From NCBI RefSeq assembly GCF_001667075.1, contig NZ_LZIL01000028.1, positions 1 to 64,000 of the forward strand: 64,000 nt of DNA, read 5' to 3'. The stretch is from Mycobacterium sp. 852014-52450_SCH5900713 (GTDB lineage Bacteria; Actinomycetota; Actinomycetes; Mycobacteriales; Mycobacteriaceae). The translations under genes were made by a program, and so were the position numbers. This document shows, piece by piece, positions 58,230 to 64,000 of the stretch; position 1 is the stretch's first letter, and the number at the start of each line of letters is the position of its first letter. Below the pieces are notes generated by a model. The model ran no database searches and had not been told where the DNA came from. It saw nothing but the letters and a program-made list of their open reading frames with translations.

Positions 58230-59173
58230 GGTTGGGCAACGGGCCGCTCGGTGAGGCGCATGAACGCCTCGTCCAGCGAAGGTTTGCGCAACGAGATGTC
58301 GATGAGTTCGACGCCGATTGCGTCGACGCGTCGAAACACCTCACCCAGTGTGGCCACCCCCTCGGGCGCGGGCACCGACACGAAGTTCATCTCGGTGTCG
58401 ATATCGATCCCTTCGAGGCCGGCCAACGCGGCCGCGACCTTCGGCAGGTCCGCCGGATTGGCGGGGGTCACCTGGCAGTAGCTGCTGCCTACCCTCTGTT
58501 TAAGTTCCTCGGCCGTGCCGCTGGCGATCACCTGTCCGTGGTCGATGAGCACGATCGAGTCGCTCAGCACGTCGGCCTCTTCCAGATATTGCGTGGTGAG
58601 CAGCACGGTGACACCCTGCAGGGCCAACGAACTCACAAATGACCACATGGCACGGCGGCTACGTGGGTCGAGCCCGGTGGTCGGCTCATCGAGGAAGAGC
58701 ACTCTCGGCAGCACCACCAGGGCGCTTGCAAGATCGACGCGTCGCCACATGCCTCCCGAGTACGTCGAGACCCGTCGATCGGCAGCCCCGACGAGGTCGA
58801 ACTGCTCGAGAAGCTCGTCGGCCCGAGCCTTCGCCTGCTGGCGACGTAGGCCGCGCAGCCTGCCGAACAAGACGAGGTTCTCCCGCCCGGTCAGGTATGG
58901 GTCCATCCCGGTGAACTGGCCCGCCATCCCGATGCTGGCGCGCACTTGGCCGGCCTGGCGAACGACGTCGTATCCGCTGACAAAGGCACGCCCCGAAGTG
59001 GGGCGGATCAACGTCGACAGGATGTTGATGGTGGTCGTCTTGCCGGCACCGTTGTGGCCGAGCAGGCCGCACACCGTCCCTGCGGGAACGGAGAAGCTCA
59101 CGCCGCCCAGTGCGTGCGTGTTGTCCCCGAATGTCTTCGTGAGGCCGACAACCTCAATCGCGAGTGGGCTCAC
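58226..59173 (-). CDS. drrA: ABC transporter ATP-binding protein DrrA
   Basis: 315 residues. Walker A GLLGHNGAGKTTTINIL, signature TYSGGMWRRVDLASAL, Walker B RVLFLDEPTTGLDPRSR, switch His in LLTTQYLEEADVLSD. The C-terminal 90 residues match DrrA-type ATPases. The signature reads SGGMW rather than the commoner SGGM(R/Q). GTG start. Energises DrrBC. Confidence 0.93.
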   Translation of the reverse strand: MSPLAIEVVGLTKTFGDNTHALGGVSFSVPAGTVCGLLGHNGAGKTTTINILSTLIRPTSGRAFVSGYDVVRQAGQVRASIGMAGQFTGMDPYLTGRENLVLFGRLRGLRRQQAKARADELLEQFDLVGAADRRVSTYSGGMWRRVDLASALVVLPRVLFLDEPTTGLDPRSRRAMWSFVSSLALQGVTVLLTTQYLEEADVLSDSIVLIDHGQVIASGTAEELKQRVGSSYCQVTPANPADLPKVAAALAGLEGIDIDTEMNFVSVPAPEGVATLGEVFRRVDAIGVELIDISLRKPSLDEAFMRLTERPVAQP

Positions 59174-59215
59174 TCTCGAAGTATTTCATGGTGCGTTGCT
59201 ACGCGTTGACGGTAT

Positions 59216-59229
59216 GGGTGGTCCCACCC
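59216..59229. other. short palindrome upstream of drrA
   Basis: GGGTGGTCCCACCC, self-complementary over all 14 bases except the central pair region, 43 bases before the drrA start and 60 bases after the stop of the upstream gene. It could be a regulatory half-site pair or a weak terminator for the upstream gene. Confidence 0.3.
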
Positions 59230-59289
59230 TGTATCCGCCGACGCCGACCCAACATGGACCTATGGCCGCGGTGTAACTGACGGTCAAAC

Positions 59290-60972
59290 TCACTTCCACA
59301 TGCGGGAAATTAGTGCGCGCAGCCACACGTTCGCAGCCGCCACGGCCCGAGAATCTCGACGAGCCAACAATTTAGCTTCTTCCTCGACGAACGAGTGGGC
59401 GATAACGGCGGGCCGTCGCCTATTGCGCTTTGGCGATTTCCGCTCGAACTCCATCAGGCGTTCGCGCGCAGTCTCTTCGTCCGCACCGTCGCGCGTGAGC
59501 ACCACCAGGCTGCTGCGAAACCATGGAAAGGTCGAAAGCGATTGCAGTGCCAGGGAATCGAATAGGCAGGGGCGCCATCCGGCCGACGCAAACAAGTCGA
59601 GCCAGTGTGACATCGGCTGCCCGTTGAAAAGGCCTGCTTCGGAGCGCCCCGCGCCGCCAGATAGGACGATGCGCTCACGCGCCCGGCACGCGATGTTTCT
59701 GACGAGGGCGGATTCCGGCTCGCCCGGAATATGTTGCGGTGGCTGCACACACATCACCAGATCGAAGGTCTCCGCTAGGTCTACGGGCTCGCAGCCGTCG
59801 ATGCTCGCCGTCCGCTTGGCGCTATGAGCAGCGAAATACTTCAGGTACGCCTTCGAACCCCCGCCGATCGCCAGGACGGATGTGGGGCGATAGCGCTCCG
59901 CGAGATAACGAAAGGGTGGTAAATCCGCGTACAAAGCTGGTTCCGACCCGCCGCCTTTGAACGGCCGCTGCACGCGCCGCCATACCGCAATCTTCCCACC
60001 CGAATTTTTCAGGATCTGGATGTCGGAGGCTAGACCGGACGCGTCGGCCTCCGGGTTGAATATTCTGTCGATGGACCTCACGACTTTTTGCAGCGGCGTG
60101 CAGCTGATCGCCGGTTGCGCTGTCAATCTCCCGTAACCAGGTGCGACGGGGTCACGCACGACGTCGCTGGGCCACGTTAATTCAGTCCCGGAGAAGTCCG
60201 CGTATTTGAGCGCTTCGCGTGTCAGATCCTCCGCCGAAAACGAAGGTCCGCGAATAATGCGCTCGTATACGACCTTCCAGTGAATCGCGTGTGCGAAATC
60301 GAGCCGATATCTATTCCGCTCGAGATTGGCGATCCAGCCAACCAGGATTTTGCTGGTGAACTGGTCGACGCTGCGGACCGGGAAGTGGGCTATCGTGACG
60401 TCCCTCAGCTTGATCTTGCGCAGTGACCGACCGAAGTAAGTGGCGCCATGGTTGCCTTGCTTGATCCGTAGTTTCGTATCCAGCTTTGGCTTGGTGACGA
60501 TGATGGGTTTCCACCAGGCGTGTTCGTCCGCCTTCCGGTGGGTGATGCCCCGTAGGGGATCTGACGCATCGCCTTCCGGGCCCGTGGGAGCGGGGATGTA
60601 GGTGCGCCAACGATATTGGGCTTGCGTACCGGGGCGCATCGCACGCAATTGGGAATACAGCGCCTCCCGCGACGGTGTGACGATGAATTCGTCGGCATCC
60701 AACAAAAACACGAAGCGTGGCTTGAACTTGGGCACTACCCTGCGATACACCGCGGTCACAATTTCCGCCTGGAAGTGACCCACGATCGGATCGTCGAATA
60801 GTATTACGGGCAACCCTTCACGTTGCAGCCGCACGAGGATTTCCCGCGTGTCGTCGACCGAGTCGTTATCGACGATGGCCAGCGCATCCATGAAGTTCAA
60901 ATTGTGTCGGACGAATGCCTCAATGACATCGGCCTCGTTTTTCACCATCGCGATCCCGAGCGCTTCGATCAT
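59290..60972 (-). CDS. two-domain protein: family 2-like glycosyltransferase fused to a methyltransferase-like domain
   Basis: 560 residues. N-terminal third: GIAMVKNEADVIEAFVRHNL, then VDNDSVDDT and the metal motif FLLDADEFIV (D92, D94) of the DUF/GT92-like GT2 branch. A middle region to about residue 350 lacks a named motif. C-terminal third begins TSVLAIGGGSKAYLKYF, a degenerate SAM glycine loop, with FDLVMCVQPPQHIP as the strand-4 motif. The degenerate loop raises doubt about methyltransferase activity. Codes on the same strand as drrA, 116 bases upstream of it, outside the classical GPL border. Confidence 0.7.
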   Translation of the reverse strand: MIEALGIAMVKNEADVIEAFVRHNLNFMDALAIVDNDSVDDTREILVRLQREGLPVILFDDPIVGHFQAEIVTAVYRRVVPKFKPRFVFLLDADEFIVTPSREALYSQLRAMRPGTQAQYRWRTYIPAPTGPEGDASDPLRGITHRKADEHAWWKPIIVTKPKLDTKLRIKQGNHGATYFGRSLRKIKLRDVTIAHFPVRSVDQFTSKILVGWIANLERNRYRLDFAHAIHWKVVYERIIRGPSFSAEDLTREALKYADFSGTELTWPSDVVRDPVAPGYGRLTAQPAISCTPLQKVVRSIDRIFNPEADASGLASDIQILKNSGGKIAVWRRVQRPFKGGGSEPALYADLPPFRYLAERYRPTSVLAIGGGSKAYLKYFAAHSAKRTASIDGCEPVDLAETFDLVMCVQPPQHIPGEPESALVRNIACRARERIVLSGGAGRSEAGLFNGQPMSHWLDLFASAGWRPCLFDSLALQSLSTFPWFRSSLVVLTRDGADEETARERLMEFERKSPKRNRRRPAVIAHSFVEEEAKLLARRDSRAVAAANVWLRALISRMWK

Positions 60973-61193
60973 GCTTGTAGCGCCAGGTCAAAGTGCATCG
61001 CGGATCAAACCTTTCGGAGGTCGTGCGCACCAGGGCACCGGACATTATTCCCGGTTCTTCAGCACTTCGGGCCATCTTCGATCCCATCGGCGCGCAGAAC
61101 CTCGAGCGCGCCGACGCTTCCGCGGTGCCGTGACACGGCGAACAACACAGTTGGTTCGGCCGCGGAAACCCTTGAACGCAAACCTAAATCACG

Positions 61194-62480
61194 TTAGCCG
61201 GCGACGGCTCCCGGCTCGAAGAACGGCGCTCCGTACTCGGTCACCGGTTCGAAGCCGCGCTTGCGCGCCTTCTCGGCGGCCTTGCGAATAAGGGCGTAGA
61301 TGCCGACGAACGCCGCGTGATCGGTCATCACGAACGGCGTCAGCAGCCGGTTGTGCACCAGCGAGAAGGCCAGGCCGCTCGCGGGGTCGGTCCAGCCGAG
61401 CGAGCCGCCCAACCCGACGTGACCGAAGCCCGGCATCACGTTGCCGATGGGCAGGCTGTGGTAGCCCAGGTGGAATGCCAGCGGCATGAACAGGTTTCGG
61501 TCCGGGCGCAGGCTCCGTCGACCGGTCAGGCCGGCGACCAGTTCGCGGGACAGGAATCGGATGCCGTCAACCTCGCCGCCGTTGGCGATGGCGCCGTACA
61601 TCCGTGCCAGTCCCCGGGCGGTCACCACCCCGTTGGCCGCCGGGATCTCCGCGTCCAGCAAGGGGGTGTCACCCTGCACGGCGGCGACCATGCCCGGGAA
61701 GTACATGGACCGGAATCCGCCGGACAGCTCGTTGGCCACCCTGCGGGTCACGAAGCTCAGGACCGGGTTCCGCACGAGGTTCTGCGGCGCCACGATCTGG
61801 GCGACCCGCGTCGGCGCCCCGACCGGCGGCCGACCCAAATACAGCCCGTCGGTGCCCAGCGGCTCGGCGAGCTCCTCGCGGATCAGCACTCGCATGCCTT
61901 TTCCGGTCACGCCCCGGGCCAGGCCGGACATCAACCATCCGAAGGTCAGCGCGTGATAGGCCGACTTGCCCAACAGCCGTCCCGGCGCCGCCGCGGCCAG
62001 CCGTTCTTCCATCACGACGTGGTCCAGCAAGTCTTCGGAGCTGGCGCCGCGCAGGCCCGACAGGCCGGCAGCGTGCCTCATCACGTCGCGCACGGTGAGG
62101 TTCGCCTTGCCGTTGGCCGCGAAGTCCGGCCAGTACTCGGCAACCGGCGCCTCGTAGTCGATCAGCCCGCGGTCGGCGAGCCGGTGAATGACGGTGGCGG
62201 CCATGCCCTTTGTCGCCGAGAACACCATCGGGGCGCTGTCGGCCGACCACCGCGTATGGCCGCCTCGGTCGGACCACCCGGTCCAGACGTCGACGACGGG
62301 TTGGCCGTCCAGATACACCGCCAGCGCGCCGCCGCCGAAGCGGCGGGCGGGGAACATACTGGAAAAACTGCGAACGACGCATCCGAAGTGTGAGTCCGCC
62401 GCGCCGGACACACGGTGACCTGCGTCAAGGTCATCGTGGACAGGGACCGCGCGGCGATTGACTCGGGTTTCCACCGTCAC
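61194..62480 (-). CDS. lipL: serine beta-lactamase-like esterase LipL
   Basis: 428 residues, one less than I recall for M. tuberculosis LipL (Rv1497). VFSATKGMAATVIHRLADRG contains the catalytic SxxK (Ser in SATK), YHALTFGWLMSGLARGVTG holds the Tyr of the second motif, and FGHVGLGGSLGW the third (HxG). Class C beta-lactamase fold acting on acyl esters. GTG start. Its neighbours meaB and mutB match the M. tuberculosis order, so this is conserved flank. Confidence 0.88.
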   Translation of the reverse strand: MTVETRVNRRAVPVHDDLDAGHRVSGAADSHFGCVVRSFSSMFPARRFGGGALAVYLDGQPVVDVWTGWSDRGGHTRWSADSAPMVFSATKGMAATVIHRLADRGLIDYEAPVAEYWPDFAANGKANLTVRDVMRHAAGLSGLRGASSEDLLDHVVMEERLAAAAPGRLLGKSAYHALTFGWLMSGLARGVTGKGMRVLIREELAEPLGTDGLYLGRPPVGAPTRVAQIVAPQNLVRNPVLSFVTRRVANELSGGFRSMYFPGMVAAVQGDTPLLDAEIPAANGVVTARGLARMYGAIANGGEVDGIRFLSRELVAGLTGRRSLRPDRNLFMPLAFHLGYHSLPIGNVMPGFGHVGLGGSLGWTDPASGLAFSLVHNRLLTPFVMTDHAAFVGIYALIRKAAEKARKRGFEPVTEYGAPFFEPGAVAG

Positions 62481-62496
62481 GCTTTTGAATTTACTT

Positions 62497-62525
62497 CGAT
62501 TTCACACCGTCCCGGAGCGAAATCG
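62497..62525. promoter_or_regulatory. CGATTTC-N15-GAAATCG inverted repeat upstream of lipL
   Basis: Perfect 7-base arms inside a short AT-rich stretch between lipL (start 62480) and meaB (stop 62543). Position 17-45 bases upstream of the lipL start suits an operator overlapping the promoter. No regulator is adjacent. Confidence 0.3.
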
Positions 62526-62542
62526 GATTGTTTATCTATCCG

Positions 62543-63532
62543 TTATTCTGACGCAGCCGTTAATATTTGCTGGGCCGCCAGCGCGGGGGTCAGCTCCCCC
62601 GCCTTGACCTGGCGTTCGACATCGGCACGCATCTTGCGCACCTTCGGGTTGGACAGGACCCGATCCAGGACGGTGTCGCGCACCATCTGCCACGTCCAGT
62701 CGACTTGCTGGGCACGCCGGCGCGCCTCGAACTCGCCGGCCTCGGTGAGCACCTGACGATGACGTTCGATGGTGTCCCACAATTCCTGCAGGCCGGTCCC
62801 CTCGGTCGCGCTCATCGTGAGAACGGGTGGCCGCCAGAGCGTTTCACGGGGATGAATCAGCCTGATCGCCGAGGACAGCTCGCGGGCGGCCATCCGCGCC
62901 TCCGCGAGGTGCTCCCCGTCGGCCTTGTTCACCACCACGATGTCGGCCAGCTCCAGCGCACCCTTCTTGATGCCCTGCAGCTGATCGCCGCTGCGCGCCA
63001 GGGTCAGCAGGACGAACGTGTCGACCATGTTGGCGACCGTCACCTCGGACTGGCCGACGCCAACCGTCTCGATGATGATCACGTCGAAACCGGCGGCCTC
63101 CAACAGCACCACCGTCTCGCGGGTGGCCTTTGCTACGCCGCCCAGAGTGCCCGACGTCGGCGACGGGCGGATATACGCGTCCGGGTGCACCGCCAGCCGC
63201 GCCATCCGGGTCTTGTCGCCGAGGATCGATCCACCGCTCCGCGTCGACGACGGGTCGACGGCAAGCACCGCGACCCGGTGGCCCTGCTCGATCAGATGCA
63301 TGCCGAGGGCCTCGATGGTGGTGGATTTCCCCACCCCGGGGGTCCCGGTGATGCCGACGCGGTGCGCGTTGCCCGAGTCCGGTGTCAGCGCGAGCAGCAG
63401 CTGCTGCGCCTTCTCGTGATGGTCGGCGCGGGTGGATTCCAGCAGCGTGATCGCCCGCGGCAGCGCCGCGCGGTCGCCGCCGCGAACGGCGGCGGCCAGC
63501 TCGTCGACGGTGTCGCTCTTGCGGGCTGCCAT
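62543..63532 (-). CDS. meaB: methylmalonyl-CoA mutase-associated GTPase MeaB
   Basis: 329 residues. GITGTPGVGKSTTIEALGMH is the Walker A loop, VLAVDPSSTRSGGSILGDKT the switch segment, IIETVGVGQSEVTVANMVD the Walker B side, and VVNKADGEH the NKxD base-recognition motif. The protein guards and reloads the B12 cofactor of methylmalonyl-CoA mutase. It follows mutB directly (start one base after the stop), as Rv1496 follows the mut genes in M. tuberculosis; older annotations call it ArgK. Confidence 0.94.
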   Translation of the reverse strand: MAARKSDTVDELAAAVRGGDRAALPRAITLLESTRADHHEKAQQLLLALTPDSGNAHRVGITGTPGVGKSTTIEALGMHLIEQGHRVAVLAVDPSSTRSGGSILGDKTRMARLAVHPDAYIRPSPTSGTLGGVAKATRETVVLLEAAGFDVIIIETVGVGQSEVTVANMVDTFVLLTLARSGDQLQGIKKGALELADIVVVNKADGEHLAEARMAARELSSAIRLIHPRETLWRPPVLTMSATEGTGLQELWDTIERHRQVLTEAGEFEARRRAQQVDWTWQMVRDTVLDRVLSNPKVRKMRADVERQVKAGELTPALAAQQILTAASE

Positions 63533-64000
63533 CTAGTCGAGCGGGTAACCCAGCCGCTCGGCAAGCTTGCGCAGCAAGCCGATCGCGGCCTCGGCGATCA
63601 CCGTCCCGGGCGGGAAGATGGCGGCGGCCCCGGCCCGGTAAAGCTCATCGAAGTCACCGGGCGGTATCACCCCGCCGACCACGATCATGATGTCGGGCCG
63701 TCCCACCTCGGCCAGCGCGTCGCGCAGCGCCGGCACCAGCGTCAGGTGGCCGGCGGCCAGCGACGAAACGCCGACCACGTGCACGTCGTTGTCGGCGGCC
63801 TGCCGGGCCACCTCCTCGGGCGTGGAGAACAGCGAGCCGACGTCGACGTCGAAGCCGAGGTCGGCGAAGGCCGTCGCGATCACCTTCTGGCCGCGGTCGT
63901 GACCGTCCTGGCCCATCTTGGCCACCAGAATCCTGGGCCGGCGGCCGTCGGCCTCGGCGAACTTCTCGACTAGTTCGGTGGCGGTTGCGATGTTCTGGGC
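63533..64000 (-). CDS. mutB: methylmalonyl-CoA mutase large subunit, C-terminal B12-binding domain (partial)
   Basis: The last 155 residues are in the window; the rest lies beyond the edge. [20 protein letters not shown] has the DxHxxG cobalamin ligand, [18 protein letters not shown] and [17 protein letters not shown] complete the B12-binding fold, and [10 protein letters not shown] ends the protein. Interconverts methylmalonyl-CoA and succinyl-CoA; in mycobacteria this affects methylmalonyl-CoA supply for methyl-branched lipids. Confidence 0.94.
   Translation of the reverse strand, partial: AQNIATATELVEKFAEADGRRPRILVAKMGQDGHDRGQKVIATAFADLGFDVDVGSLFSTPEEVARQAADNDVHVVGVSSLAAGHLTLVPALRDALAEVGRPDIMIVVGGVIPPGDFDELYRAGAAAIFPPGTVIAEAAIGLLRKLAERLGYPLD

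Noticed and set aside
61317..62393. 358-codon plus-strand frame
   Set aside because: Antisense shadow of lipL, low-complexity translation, while lipL on the minus strand has SxxK and other motifs.
62567..63973. 468-codon plus-strand frame
   Set aside because: Antisense to meaB and mutB, both clearly recognised on the minus strand.
1..64000. CRISPR arrays, tRNA or rRNA genes, prophage or integrase genes
   Set aside because: No regularly spaced direct repeats, cloverleaf-like tRNA sequence, rRNA stretch or integrase was seen; the only mobile-element trace is the IS630-type remnant.

Overview
The window is a glycopeptidolipid (GPL) locus of a nontuberculous Mycobacterium, most likely a slow grower of or near the M. 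avium complex. The evidence: a lipoinitiated NRPS with an MbtH partner, a divergent mmpS4-mmpL4a-mmpL4b exporter set, four paralogous GPL-type glycosyltransferases, a terminal drrABC transporter, and a right flank (mutB-meaB-lipL) in the order I recall for M. tuberculosis Rv1493-Rv1496-Rv1497. The species cannot be fixed from sequence alone.

Layout. 0-6.6 kb (minus): the first ~2100 residues of an Mps1-like NRPS (starter C, A, PCP, E, C, partial A) and mbtH. The first A domain reads by eye as a Phe-type pocket followed by epimerisation, which fits the D-Phe of the GPL core. 7.4-13.9 kb (plus): mmpS4-mmpL4a-mmpL4b. 14-28 kb: three of the four GT1-family glycosyltransferases, interleaved with a sugar C-methyltransferase, an SDR epimerase, a TylF-type and two other methyltransferases, a membrane acyltransferase, a GMC oxidoreductase and a Gfo/Idh oxidoreductase. 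28-32 kb: a sulfotransferase-like gene, a GT2 gene of visibly lower GC and a decayed IS630-family transposase, all signs of gene turnover.

32-52 kb is a dense accessory island, mostly on the minus strand and often with 1-4 base overlaps between genes. It carries GT4, WbsX-like and GT2 glycosyltransferases, a second GDP-mannose 4,6-dehydratase, a UDP-hexose dehydrogenase with a coupled SDR, five further methyltransferase-like proteins, a WecE/DegT-type sugar aminotransferase with a left-handed beta-helix acyltransferase, two polyprenyl-phosphate sugar synthase-like GT2s, two GtrA-type membrane proteins and two large polytopic proteins of GT-C character. Together these look like one or two extracytoplasmic glycosylation systems inside the GPL locus. 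The fourth GT1 gene closes the island.

52.9-59.2 kb: gmdA, epiA, an FkbM methyltransferase and a GT2, matching M. tuberculosis Rv1511-Rv1514c in order and length as I recall them, then drrC-drrB-drrA on the other strand. 59.3-61 kb: a GT2-methyltransferase fusion. 61.2-64 kb: lipL, meaB and the 3' end of mutB, ordinary chromosomal flank.

How it fits together: NRPS and MbtH build the acyl-peptide; GT1 enzymes add 6-deoxyhexoses; SDRs, the aminotransferase, the dehydrogenase and methyl- and acyltransferases make and decorate a serovar-type oligosaccharide; MmpS/MmpL (and perhaps DrrABC) export lipid; GtrA/GtrB/GT-C components may add a further sugar outside the membrane. Product-level assignments are inference from family membership.
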